A stretch of DNA of 64,000 nucleotides from Candidatus Desulfaltia sp. (GTDB taxonomy: Bacteria; Desulfobacterota; Desulfobacteria; Desulfobacterales; ETH-SRB1), in the NCBI GenBank assembly GCA_030656555.1, contig JAUSPN010000049.1, forward strand, positions 1 to 64,000, read 5' to 3'. The position numbers were made by a program, and so were the translations under genes. This document shows positions 42,132-50,536 of this stretch, in pieces (position 1 is the first letter of the stretch; the number at the start of each line of letters is the position of its first letter). The notes below the pieces were generated by a model. It searched no databases and had not been told where the DNA came from. It was given only the letters and a program-made list of their open reading frames with translations.

Positions 42132-43790
42132 ATGGATTTTCGTCGTTTAGCTATAGCTATTGTTCTTTGTTTGATTGTTTTTGTTTCGTGGGAAATGTTC
42201 TTTATGGACAAAAAAGTTATTCAATCCCCAAGCAAAAGCCTACAAACTGAACAGACGGCAAAAGAGACACTGTTTAATAAAGATCTTGAGAAGAGTATTA
42301 TTAACAAGAAGATGATACCTGAAAAGAGCAACGTGTTGAAACCTGTAAAAAAAGCCAGAACAATTACTGTCAATACCCCTTTATATTCGGTTAAAATTTC
42401 AGAAAAGGGAGCGGCCTTTAACAGTTTTGCTCTAAAGGATTACAAAACAACCAACGAGGACAATTCATCTTTATATGAAATGATACCCCCAGAGATACAG
42501 GATCAGGGAACCGTTCTGCTCGGGCTTGCCGACAACAGCCTGCCCGGCCTGAAACAAGCGGTTTTTAGTGTAAACAACGATGCCGATGCCATTAACGTTA
42601 GCAATCAACCGGAAAAAATTACATTTTCCTGGGTATCTGAAAACGGTGTAATTGTAGAGAAAAGCTTTGTTTTTTCTCCTGAAACATATCTGATTGGGCT
42701 CGATATCACAATTAAAAACGGTTCTAATCAAACAATAGAGGATAATCTAATACTGTCGTTAATGAAAATATATTCTAAAAAAAAGGAAACGTATGGGTTT
42801 GATGGCCCGAGCGCTTTGATTAATGATTCTCTTGAGCAGATCGAGGCCAAGAAAATAAAAGACAAAAACATATATGCAGGGACTCTGCAATGGGTTACGG
42901 TTCAGAATCGTTACTTTATGTCAAGCATTATTCCTACCAACCCTGTTGAAGCGACCATGCGTCTTTTCCTTCAGGACGACCTGTTGGAAGCTCAGTACAT
43001 GCACCCGAAAACCATAATAAGACAGGGGATGCAGCATGATTATGAATACAAACTGTTTTTTGGTCCTAAAAGAACAGATATCCTCAAGCAAATAAATTAT
43101 AACCTTGCCGATGCGATTAATTTTGGAATGTTTGATGTTATTGCCAAACCATGCCTCTGGTTTATGAATTTTCTATACAGAACTATCCCTAACTATGGTG
43201 TGGCCATTATTATTTTAACCATACTGACAAAAGTTGTTTTCTGGCCTCTTGGTACAAAGAGCTATAAAACAATGAACGAAATGAAAAAGATTCAACCGCT
43301 GTTAAAGGAGATAAGAGCAAAGCATAAAAACGATAAAAAGAAGATGCAGGAAGAAACTATGGCTTTACATAAAACGTACAAGATAAATCCTCTGGGCGGA
43401 TGTCTTCCCATGCTTGTGCAGATACCTGTGTTTTTCGCGCTTTATCGCATGTTGTATGAAGCTATAGAGCTCAGACACGCTCCTTTTTTTGGCTGGATCA
43501 CAGACCTGTCTGCTCCGGATCGCCTTTTTCATTTTGGTTTTTCTGTCCCGATGATGGAACCGCCTTACGGCATTCCTGTCTTAACTATTATTATGGGCGC
43601 CTCCATGTTTCTGCAGCAGCAAATGTCACCGCCCGTAGGTGATCCTGCCCAAGCCAAGATGATGAAGTTTCTGCCGATTGTTTTTACAGTGATATTTATA
43701 AACTTTTCTTCCGGACTTGTTTTGTACTGGTTGATAAACAATATCCTGTCTATTGCGCAACAATATTATATTATAAAAAAGAAAGCTTAA
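42132..43790 (+). CDS. yidC: Membrane protein insertase YidC
   Basis: A 552-residue Oxa1/Alb3/YidC insertase. One N-terminal membrane helix is followed by the large periplasmic beta domain found in Gram-negatives (~60-330). The C-terminal five-helix core follows (NYGVAIIILTILTKVVFWPL, cytoplasmic coiled loop MKKIQPLLKEIRAKHKNDKK, INPLGGCLPMLVQIPVFFAL). SD AGGAG precedes the ATG. jag follows after 15 bases. Confidence 0.96.
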   Translation: MDFRRLAIAIVLCLIVFVSWEMFFMDKKVIQSPSKSLQTEQTAKETLFNKDLEKSIINKKMIPEKSNVLKPVKKARTITVNTPLYSVKISEKGAAFNSFALKDYKTTNEDNSSLYEMIPPEIQDQGTVLLGLADNSLPGLKQAVFSVNNDADAINVSNQPEKITFSWVSENGVIVEKSFVFSPETYLIGLDITIKNGSNQTIEDNLILSLMKIYSKKKETYGFDGPSALINDSLEQIEAKKIKDKNIYAGTLQWVTVQNRYFMSSIIPTNPVEATMRLFLQDDLLEAQYMHPKTIIRQGMQHDYEYKLFFGPKRTDILKQINYNLADAINFGMFDVIAKPCLWFMNFLYRTIPNYGVAIIILTILTKVVFWPLGTKSYKTMNEMKKIQPLLKEIRAKHKNDKKKMQEETMALHKTYKINPLGGCLPMLVQIPVFFALYRMLYEAIELRHAPFFGWITDLSAPDRLFHFGFSVPMMEPPYGIPVLTIIMGASMFLQQQMSPPVGDPAQAKMMKFLPIVFTVIFINFSSGLVLYWLINNILSIAQQYYIIKKKA

Positions 43791-43805
43791 TAAAGGAGGT
43801 TATAT

Positions 43806-44597
43806 ATGTCGCCTTCTTTGGAATTTGAAGGTAAAGATATTGAGCAGGCGGTCAAGAATGCCTGCTCTGCACTTAATGTGCCCAAAGAAAAACTCAAACA
43901 CGATGTTATTTCTTATGGATCTACCGGTATTTTCGGGTTGGTCGGAGCCAAGAAAGCAAAGATACGGGTTAAGGAGCCCGGGTCTTTGCGCGAAATCAGA
44001 CCGGAGACGGTCGGTAAAGAGCAGCCGGAAAAGGTTAGCAAAGAGCAGCCGAACACTATTGATGATGACGATAAATCATTAAAAGAAGCACCTGTAACCA
44101 CGGCAACAGCTCCGGATGATTTTAAACCGGTCAATCTTGGAAGGGATGTTTTGCAGCATATAGTTGATTGCATTACTACTGATACAACAACATTGATTGA
44201 ACGGGACGAGGACAGAATATTGTTCAGGGTGAAGGGAGACAACCCTGCGCTTTTAATCGGTAAACACGGACAGACACTTGAGGCCATACAATATCTGGTT
44301 GAAAAAATCATCAATAAAAACAGCGAGCAAAGAATACGCATACAGGTAGATGTGGATGGTTATCTGGACAACAGACAGACAAGTTTGCAAAAACTTGTCG
44401 GACGGCTTGCTAAAAAAGCCAAGCAAACAGGTAAACCTGTGACAATAGGTCAAATGAATGCTTATGACAGAAGAATTGTGCATCTTTCCTTAAAGGATGA
44501 TAGCGAAATTAGAACCAAGAGTATCGGCAACGGCTATATCAAGAAGTTGATGATATTTCCCAGAAAAAATTCTATCAAAGAGAAAGCCTCTGGCTGA
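43806..44597 (+). CDS. jag: Jag / KhpB-type RNA-binding protein
   Basis: A 263-residue protein with a Jag-N domain at 1-57 (LEFEGKDIEQAVKNACSAL), a Glu/Pro/Lys-rich linker, a KH domain (NPALLIGKHGQTLEAIQYL near 150) and an R3H domain at the C-terminus (MNAYDRRIVHLSLKDD). In Gram-positives KhpB binds RNA and affects cell division; the role here is unstudied. Place between yidC and mnmE is standard. Confidence 0.93.
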   Translation: MSPSLEFEGKDIEQAVKNACSALNVPKEKLKHDVISYGSTGIFGLVGAKKAKIRVKEPGSLREIRPETVGKEQPEKVSKEQPNTIDDDDKSLKEAPVTTATAPDDFKPVNLGRDVLQHIVDCITTDTTTLIERDEDRILFRVKGDNPALLIGKHGQTLEAIQYLVEKIINKNSEQRIRIQVDVDGYLDNRQTSLQKLVGRLAKKAKQTGKPVTIGQMNAYDRRIVHLSLKDDSEIRTKSIGNGYIKKLMIFPRKNSIKEKASG

Positions 44598-44631
44598 ACC
44601 GGTTTCAGAAACATGTTCTCAAAGGTTTTAA

Positions 44632-46044
44632 ATGGACAATCACACCATTGCTGCTGTTGCGACGCCAATAGGTCAAGGTGGTATCGGTATTGTCAGGATT
44701 TCCGGTAAAAAGGCATTAAGAATAGCCACAACCATTTTTAGAAGATATTCTTTTTCCTCTGATCACACAGATACATGCGACTTTTCTTTTGCAAGATTTA
44801 AATCCCATCGGTTATACCATGGATATGTTGTTGATCCGGCAAACGGGCGGCGGCTCGACGAGGTGCTTTTGGCAATTATGAAGGCGCCACGTTCATATAC
44901 CCGTGAGGATGTCGTAGAGATACAGGCTCATTCGGGGCCTGTGGTATTAAGTTCTATTTTGGAACTGGTGTTAAAAAACGGCGCCAGACTTGCCGAGCCG
45001 GGCGAGTTTACAAAGAGAGCATATATAAACGGCCGCATTGATCTTACACAGGCTGAAGCGGTTGTTGACATTATCAATGCCAGGACAAACAAATCGCTAG
45101 AAATCGCTACGGCTCAGCTAAAAGGTGATATGCGAATGAGCATTGAAACAATAAAGGGTTCGCTGTTTGATGTTTTTGCTGAAATAAATGCAGCCATAGA
45201 TTTTCCGGATGATGTTACAGAGATTGTCGATGTTGATACACCAATCAAAACACTCCAGGACAAGATTGTCGCAAGGTTAAAAGAGCTGATAGAGCGATAT
45301 GAAAACGCCCATGTTTTGAGAGACGGTCTCAAGCTGGTTGTTGTGGGCCGTCCAAACGTCGGAAAATCAAGCCTTATGAATCGTCTGCTCCAAAAGGAGC
45401 GAGCTATTGTTGCTTCAATGCCAGGCACTACAAGAGACTTTATAGAAGAGCCGTTAGGCATCAGGGGCATTCCTGTGATTATTACAGACACCGCTGGTCT
45501 GCATGAAACAGATGACCCTGTTGAGGTTCTCGGCATAAAAAAGACTTATGAGCACACAGACCTGTCTGATCTGGTTTTGTTTGTGCTTAATGCAGACTGC
45601 CGGATAACAGAGGAAGACTATAAGATATATGAAAGGATCAGCAACAGGAAGCTTATAATAGTTATAAACAAATCGGATCTTGTAGATGATAAATACAAAC
45701 TTGAGATGCCGAATTCCTGGATTAATATTCCGCAAGTTAAAATATCGGCTCTTTATGGCCAGGGGCTTGACAGGCTTAAAGATTTGATAGCAAAAACAGT
45801 CCTTAGTGAACACTGTTTCGACACTGAACATACAGTTGTTCCAAATTTAAGGCACAAGATAGCTCTTGAGAGAAGTCTTCAGGCTGCATCATTAGCTGTT
45901 GAAGGAATGCAAAGGCGAACACCATTTGAGTTGATTTCCATCGATATTAAGGAGGCTATTGATTCGCTGGAAGAAATCACAGGCGTTATTGCCAACGAGG
46001 AGATGCTGGACAGGATTTTCAGCAGATTTTGTATAGGCAAATAA
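44632..46044 (+). CDS. mnmE: tRNA modification GTPase MnmE
   Basis: A 470-residue GTPase that with MnmG makes cmnm5U34 in tRNA. The N-terminal formyl-THF-binding domain, a helical domain and an inserted G domain are visible: GRPNVGKSS (G1), GTTRDFIEEP (G2), DTAGLHE (G3), NKSD (G4). The C-terminal CIGK motif with the catalytic Cys is intact. mnmG usually follows but is absent. A parS site begins on the base after the stop codon. Confidence 0.97.
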   Translation: MDNHTIAAVATPIGQGGIGIVRISGKKALRIATTIFRRYSFSSDHTDTCDFSFARFKSHRLYHGYVVDPANGRRLDEVLLAIMKAPRSYTREDVVEIQAHSGPVVLSSILELVLKNGARLAEPGEFTKRAYINGRIDLTQAEAVVDIINARTNKSLEIATAQLKGDMRMSIETIKGSLFDVFAEINAAIDFPDDVTEIVDVDTPIKTLQDKIVARLKELIERYENAHVLRDGLKLVVVGRPNVGKSSLMNRLLQKERAIVASMPGTTRDFIEEPLGIRGIPVIITDTAGLHETDDPVEVLGIKKTYEHTDLSDLVLFVLNADCRITEEDYKIYERISNRKLIIVINKSDLVDDKYKLEMPNSWINIPQVKISALYGQGLDRLKDLIAKTVLSEHCFDTEHTVVPNLRHKIALERSLQAASLAVEGMQRRTPFELISIDIKEAIDSLEEITGVIANEEMLDRIFSRFCIGK

Positions 46045-46060
46045 TGTTTCACGTGAAACA
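46045..46060. promoter_or_regulatory. parS centromere site
   Basis: TGTTTCACGTGAAACA, a perfect 16-base palindrome identical to the canonical chromosomal parS bound by ParB. It starts on the base after the mnmE stop. parS sites cluster around the replication origin. parA and parB are not in the window. Confidence 0.95.
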
Positions 46061-46248
46061 AGGCTAAAGGTTAAAAAAACAACCACGAAAACACGAGACA
46101 AGGAAATCACGACACAAAAAAAGAATGTAAGTTTTATTTTTTTGCTCCCATATAAATTTTCGTGTTTTTGTGATAAATAAGCTTTGTTTAGTTTCCCGAC
46201 AAATTGGGATTTTTACTTTGTTTAAACCGGCACGTCCGGGTTAGGAGC

Positions 46249-46959
46249 ATGATCGTGGAGATAGATTTTTCACCTTTTTTCAGGAAATATGAAGAGCTTG
46301 TGGCAATGTCGGATGCCGTTTTTGAACGCGTAAAAAAGGAACACCCAGAAGGTGTAACGTGTAAACAAGAGTGCTCCGACTGTTGTTATGCTCTTTTCGA
46401 TCTTAGTTTGATTGAAGGATTGTACATAAATTATCACTTCAACAAAAAATTTAAAGGAAAAGACAGAGACAGGCTTATTGACAAGTTAAACGAAGCAGAC
46501 AGAGAAGCGCACAGGATAAAGAAAAAAGCATATAGAGATTTTGAAGCAGGAAAAAAAGAAGCTGACATATTAATGGATATAGCAGAGAAAAGGGTTAGAT
46601 GCCCGCTGCTAAACGAGCAGAATCTTTGCGATATGTATGAATACAGGCCCATAACATGCCGATTGTACGGGATTCCAACCAGTATTGGCGGATCAGGTCA
46701 TACCTGTGGCAAATCCGGTTTTGTTGAGGGCAGGCAGTATCCTACGGTAAATCTGGATATACTCCAGAACAATCTTTACAAAATATCTGCTGAGCTTGTA
46801 AAAGAAATTAAATCCAGCTATGTGAAAATGGCAGACATGCTTGTGCCTTTATCCATGGCTCTTATTACCAATTATGATGAAGAATTTTTTGGATTAAAAA
46901 ACATCAAGAAAGACAGCTCTAAAGAAAAGCAGAAGGTCCAAAAGGAGCAGAAAAAATGA
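46249..46959 (+). CDS. YkgJ-type cysteine-cluster protein
   Basis: A 236-residue protein of the zinc/iron-chelating YkgJ class. Cys clusters are CKQECSDCC near the N-terminus, then RCPLLNEQNLCDMYEYRPITCR, followed by HTCGKSG. Such clusters are thought to bind iron-sulfur or zinc; function unknown. ATG 46249 with AGGAG just upstream is used, and GTG at 46255 has better spacing. The C-terminal tail is Lys/Glu-rich. It overlaps the next gene by 4 bases, and that gene overlaps the methyltransferase. Confidence 0.8.
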   Translation: MIVEIDFSPFFRKYEELVAMSDAVFERVKKEHPEGVTCKQECSDCCYALFDLSLIEGLYINYHFNKKFKGKDRDRLIDKLNEADREAHRIKKKAYRDFEAGKKEADILMDIAEKRVRCPLLNEQNLCDMYEYRPITCRLYGIPTSIGGSGHTCGKSGFVEGRQYPTVNLDILQNNLYKISAELVKEIKSSYVKMADMLVPLSMALITNYDEEFFGLKNIKKDSSKEKQKVQKEQKK

Positions 46960-47306
46960 CAAAAATGTCCCCTGAAGAGGAGGAAAGAAGAAAAAAAGCC
47001 ATACTTGACGGCATGTCTCCGCGCCGCCGGGAACATATCCTGAAAAAAGGTTATGACAAATGGGATCCTTTTATCAAGCCAAACGATCCGATAGATATCA
47101 GGAAAGATGTGACAAACCGCACAACACAGATGCTTATAAGGGAGTTTATGCAGGCCTGGAATCCTGAAGATTGGAGCAACGAATTCGGGGGGGGGGCCTT
47201 TGAGCTTTGCTATGGCATAATTAACAGGAATGAAAAGGTTAGAGGCATGTTTGAGTTTGCATGCTGGTATAAGGAGCTCTTGAAAAAGGAAGGACATATT
47301 GAGTGA
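46956..47306 (+). CDS. Conserved hypothetical protein with a G10 tract
   Basis: A 116-residue soluble protein I do not recognise. It is highly charged at the N-terminus (EEEERRKKAILDGMSPRRRE), with a Trp-rich C-terminal half (AWNPEDWSNEF, FEFACWYKELLKK). Coupling by 4-base overlaps to a YkgJ-type gene upstream and a PrmA-like gene downstream supports that it is real. A run of ten G residues (47187-47196) encodes GGG and G of Ala; slippage there would truncate the protein. Confidence 0.65.
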   Translation: MTKMSPEEEERRKKAILDGMSPRRREHILKKGYDKWDPFIKPNDPIDIRKDVTNRTTQMLIREFMQAWNPEDWSNEFGGGAFELCYGIINRNEKVRGMFEFACWYKELLKKEGHIE

Positions 47307-48130
47307 CCTCTGTAAGCAATTACAATTTACTGAAACAAAAAGTAGCCGAAACTGTATGTGAATCAGATAGATGCTTGACCGAATTGGACATAGAAAAGGA
47401 ATTAGCAAAGAGATCTCTTTATCCCAAAAAACAGATAAAACAGGCAATCAAGGCTTTGGTTGCAGAACAGACCCTTACATATACTTATAAATATGGTCAC
47501 ACCTTCCTGGAAAAATCCTTTAATAAACCGGTGCGAATATCAAAACGGGTTGTCATTAAGCCGCCGGGCATTACATACAGGCCTGAAACCGGCGATCTGG
47601 TAATCGAGTTGCTGCAGGGAGTGTCTTTTGGTAATGGAGAACATCCAACTACAAGGCTGGCAATTAGAGGTATCGAGTACGCATTATCTTCAGACAGATT
47701 TTTAAGAGAAGAGCAAAACACATTTGCCCTTGATATTGGAACAGGCTCAGGGGTTCTTGCAATTACGGCAGTCCTGTTTGGCATAAACCGGGCAATCGGA
47801 ATTGATATTGATCCTGTTGCAAGATCGGAAGCTAAAAAAAACATTTCACTTAACAAATTGTCCGGCAAAATTAGCATAAACAACCGGTCTCTGGATGATA
47901 TCAACCGGCAATTTTTACTTATAACTGCGAACCTGCGTTCTCCTTCCCTGAAAAAGTTATATTCCAGTCTAAACCATATTACAAAGCATAAGGCAGTCGT
48001 TATAATTTCAGGCCTTAAAATATCTGAAATGATAGATGTGCAAAAACTCTATACGCAGAAATTGTTTAAATTAGAAAGAAAAGAGGTAGAAAAAGGTTGG
48101 GGCGCAATGGTGTTTAAAAAAACAGATTAA
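47303..48130 (+). CDS. PrmA-like methyltransferase
   Basis: A 275-residue class I SAM methyltransferase. FGNGEHPTTRLA is the ribosomal protein L11 methyltransferase (PrmA) signature, and the SAM site is LDIGTGSGVLAI followed by IGIDIDP. The PrmA motif NILA is changed to ITANLRSPSL. The first ~85 residues are not PrmA-like and include a helical region that may be a winged-helix domain. L11 methylation is therefore uncertain. GTG start overlaps the previous stop. Confidence 0.75.
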   Translation: MTSVSNYNLLKQKVAETVCESDRCLTELDIEKELAKRSLYPKKQIKQAIKALVAEQTLTYTYKYGHTFLEKSFNKPVRISKRVVIKPPGITYRPETGDLVIELLQGVSFGNGEHPTTRLAIRGIEYALSSDRFLREEQNTFALDIGTGSGVLAITAVLFGINRAIGIDIDPVARSEAKKNISLNKLSGKISINNRSLDDINRQFLLITANLRSPSLKKLYSSLNHITKHKAVVIISGLKISEMIDVQKLYTQKLFKLERKEVEKGWGAMVFKKTD

Positions 48131-48153
48131 AGAGATCTATCAAACCTATATAG

Positions 48154-48189
48154 CGAGGCCCTTGAAAAGAATTCTTTTCAAGGGCCTCG
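48154..48189. terminator. 36-bp perfect palindrome between convergent genes
   Basis: CGAGGCCCTTGAAAAGAA is followed immediately by its own reverse complement, with AAGAATTCTT at the centre. It lies between the convergent methyltransferase and a small membrane-anchored protein gene. No T-run flanks it, so it may be a bidirectional terminator of low canonical quality or another kind of site. Confidence 0.55.
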
Positions 48190-48217
48190 AGATGATGTAT
48201 CGCTGTTTGCTTTTAAA

Positions 48218-48736
48218 TTATGAAAGATCGGGATTAGCAGGCAAAGTAAAAACCTTTCCACAAACCTTCCACGCTTTGTCTTCTTTTATAACCGGAATTG
48301 TTGCTTCAATCTTATGGGTTCCACCTAGCTGAAATATTTTTCCGACTGTTGCAAAGAGCGGGTTTATGCTTTTCCTTATTTCACAGGTTAACACGACTTC
48401 GGCTTTTCCATCTCCCAGGGGGATTGTATGGGTTTTAACATAGTACATCTTGTTTTTCATATATTTTAACTCGAAACCCATTTGCCTGGCTTCGTTGGCT
48501 GACCGCTGAATATATTCGTCTATAATATTAACTTCATCTATTGTTTTTTGTGCGTTGCAGAGACGTTCGTTCATTATTGCTTTATCAAGCAGAAAATATG
48601 CTTTGGAAAATTCAACAGCAGCTTTGTGCGGCGAATCTGTGTTGTCAGCATAAACAAAAAGCACCTGCAATATGAATCCTATTATTACAACTGCTGCTAC
48701 CATAGGTATTATTGAGCGATTGTTGTCTTGCGCCAT
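48218..48736 (-). CDS. Membrane-anchored hypothetical protein
   Basis: A 172-residue protein with one N-terminal hydrophobic helix (about residues 10-30, IIPMVAAVVIIGFILQVLFV), which would act as a signal anchor, and a periplasmic domain of mixed helix and strand. A strong AAAGGAGGAAG site lies before the ATG. I do not recognise the family; the fold may resemble small periplasmic domains with a strand-rich C-terminus. Divergent from the selenoprotein gene. Confidence 0.65.
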   Translation of the reverse strand: MAQDNNRSIIPMVAAVVIIGFILQVLFVYADNTDSPHKAAVEFSKAYFLLDKAIMNERLCNAQKTIDEVNIIDEYIQRSANEARQMGFELKYMKNKMYYVKTHTIPLGDGKAEVVLTCEIRKSINPLFATVGKIFQLGGTHKIEATIPVIKEDKAWKVCGKVFTLPANPDLS

Positions 48737-48895
48737 TTTATTCTTCCTCCTTTTAAAACGTCATCTAAAACCTGACAAACTTGTCCTGTAATGATCCAAA
48801 TTCATAAGTTAAGATCCATACCACCTTTTATGTTTTATTACAAGATATTTTCAGGTTCATTGTAGAATCACTTTTTTGTTTTTTCCAGTTCATCA

Positions 48896-48924
48896 TTGAC
48901 AAACATAATTGGGGTGACTAAATT
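48896..48924 (+). promoter_or_regulatory. Candidate promoter for the HesB-like selenoprotein
   Basis: TTGACA at 48896-48901, a 17-base spacer and TAAATT at 48919-48924. A perfect TATAAT overlaps at 48924-48929 but with a 22-base spacer. Confidence 0.4.
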
Positions 48925-48975
48925 ATAATTTAGTTCGTTAACAAATTTTGATATCATGTTATTAAGGAGGAAGTT

Positions 48976-49290
48976 ATGGTTGAAATTACAAACGCAGCAA
49001 CAACGCAGATTGCTGAATATTTTAAAGGCAGAGATGTATCGCCGATTCGGATTTTTTTAAACGAAGGAGGATGAGGCGGCCCTTCCCTCGCAATGGCTCT
49101 GGATGAGCTAAAAGACAATGATAGTATATATGAGGTTGACGGATTTAAATATATTGTCGATAAAGTGTTTATGGATAAATCAAAACCGATTAAAGTAGAT
49201 TTTAATCAGTTTGGGTTTAAAATAACATCGGGCATAGATTTAGGGGCTACTGGATGTTCCAGTTGTGGCACTACCGGTTCATGTTGCTGA
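48976..49290 (+). CDS. HesB/IscA-like selenoprotein (in-frame UGA = Sec)
   Basis: The ATG at 48976 has AAGGAGG 6 bases upstream. The frame runs 32 codons to TGA (49072-49074) and continues in frame to a stop at 49288-49290, giving 104 codons. The TGA sits in IFLNEGG-(U)-GGPSLAMALDEL, where non-Sec relatives have Cys. The C-terminus is Cys-rich (TGCSSCGTTGSCC), typical of this HesB-like group, which is a reported selenoprotein family in anaerobic bacteria. A candidate SECIS hairpin follows the UGA. The protein probably handles iron-sulfur or sulfur transfer; the exact role is unknown. A downstream ATG (49093) would yield only the C-terminal two-thirds. Confidence 0.88.
49094..49110 (+). promoter_or_regulatory. 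Candidate bacterial SECIS hairpin
   Basis: TGGCTC (49094-49099) pairs with GAGCTA (49105-49110) around the loop TGGAT. The loop has G in its second position and starts 25 bases after the UGA, inside the distance reported for bacterial SECIS elements. One pair is a G-T wobble. Confidence 0.6.
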
Positions 49291-49310
49291 TGATAAAAAA
49301 TATGTTTGAA

Positions 49311-49344
49311 AAAAGGGCATCACCACACGGTGATGCCCTTTTTT
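49311..49344 (+). terminator. Rho-independent terminator after the selenoprotein
   Basis: A 10-bp perfect stem GGGCATCACC / GGTGATGCCC (49315-49324, 49329-49338) with loop ACAC, followed by TTTTTT and preceded by AAAA. Confidence 0.95.
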
Positions 49345-49384
49345 ATTGTCCATTGAAAACTGATTATGATAAAAATTTGAAGTT

Positions 49385-50380
49385 ATGGATCCCATAACAC
49401 ACATAACCGCAGGTCTTTTAGGCTCCCAGGTTGTACACAAACCCCTTAACAAGCGCTTTACAATATTGTTTTGCATTATTGCGGCATGGCTGCCTGATAT
49501 AGACAATCTGGTTACATTTTTCGGACCGGAACTGTATCTGATCCATCATCGGGGGATAACCCATTCCTTTGCAGGCGGCCTTATCCTTTCGATCCTGCTG
49601 GTTGCCGTCTTCAGGCTCTTTATAAGATATTTTCCAATAATCAAAGGATTAATTATATCCTTATTCATGTTCCTGCTTCATATATATCTCGATCTTGTAA
49701 CATCATACGGCACCCAGATATTTTATCCTTTTAATAATACCAGATACTCCTTAGACGCAGTTTTTATCGTGGATCTGTTTTACACAGTTTCAATAGCAGG
49801 TATCTGCTTTTTTTCTTTTTGGAGCAAAAAACATAAACAAAGGATTATCATGCTGGGACTTGCCTGGCTATTTCTATATCCAGTTATATGCCTTGGCATA
49901 AAACAGGCGGCTTTATATCGTGTTGAAAACGAACTTCAAAGAAACAGGATTTCATTTGAAAAGGTGCATATTTCACCGGAGTTCTTTACACCTTTGTTCT
50001 GGAAGGTTATTGTTGAAAACAGGAAAACCTATAAGATAGCCGGCTTTAACATTTTCAATGCCAGCGGCACAAAAAGTTTTATTAAATTTGATAAAGCCGA
50101 ACCACACATGTTTAATAGGTTTGGGGAATGCGCATCTATTTTTAATACATACGCCTGGTTTGCAAGCTATCCTGTAATGAAAACCGCAAAGTCAGGTCAA
50201 AGCCAATTAATTACATTTGGTGATTTAAGGTTTTACAGCACTATAGGTTTTGTCAGGGAATTATTAAAAAACAATGAGCCACCCTTTTCATTGACCGCAA
50301 GGGTGAATGAAAGTCGCAAAGTGATGGAATATTATTACCATAAACCCGGTGGGACCAAAGTAATACAGCACCTGGAATAA
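49385..50380 (+). CDS. YdjM-type membrane-bound metal-dependent hydrolase
   Basis: A 331-residue membrane protein of the YdjM/LexA-binding family. The N-terminus DPITHITAGLLG and AAWLPDIDNL with HHRGITHSF carry the conserved His/Asp residues proposed to bind metal. About five hydrophobic helices span residues 25-190, followed by a soluble C-terminal half. The substrate is unknown; related proteins are described as putative phospholipase-like hydrolases. It has its own transcription unit after the terminator. Confidence 0.85.
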   Translation: MDPITHITAGLLGSQVVHKPLNKRFTILFCIIAAWLPDIDNLVTFFGPELYLIHHRGITHSFAGGLILSILLVAVFRLFIRYFPIIKGLIISLFMFLLHIYLDLVTSYGTQIFYPFNNTRYSLDAVFIVDLFYTVSIAGICFFSFWSKKHKQRIIMLGLAWLFLYPVICLGIKQAALYRVENELQRNRISFEKVHISPEFFTPLFWKVIVENRKTYKIAGFNIFNASGTKSFIKFDKAEPHMFNRFGECASIFNTYAWFASYPVMKTAKSGQSQLITFGDLRFYSTIGFVRELLKNNEPPFSLTARVNESRKVMEYYYHKPGGTKVIQHLE

Positions 50381-50536
50381 TAAACATAAAGCAGGTGCTG
50401 TTCCAAGTAAAATTAACCTTAATCATACTTGAAGCTTATTAGGTAAAAGTTATTTTTGGTTACAGCGTCTCGAAACGGCATAATTTAGATTTTTTCGAAT
50501 TCATCAAGTAGTAAGTTTGATTGTGGGGGGATTATT

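Noticed and set aside
49093-49290. Separate 65-codon gene starting at ATG 49093
   Set aside because: No SD at a usable distance, and the upstream half in the same frame completes the HesB-like domain across the UGA.
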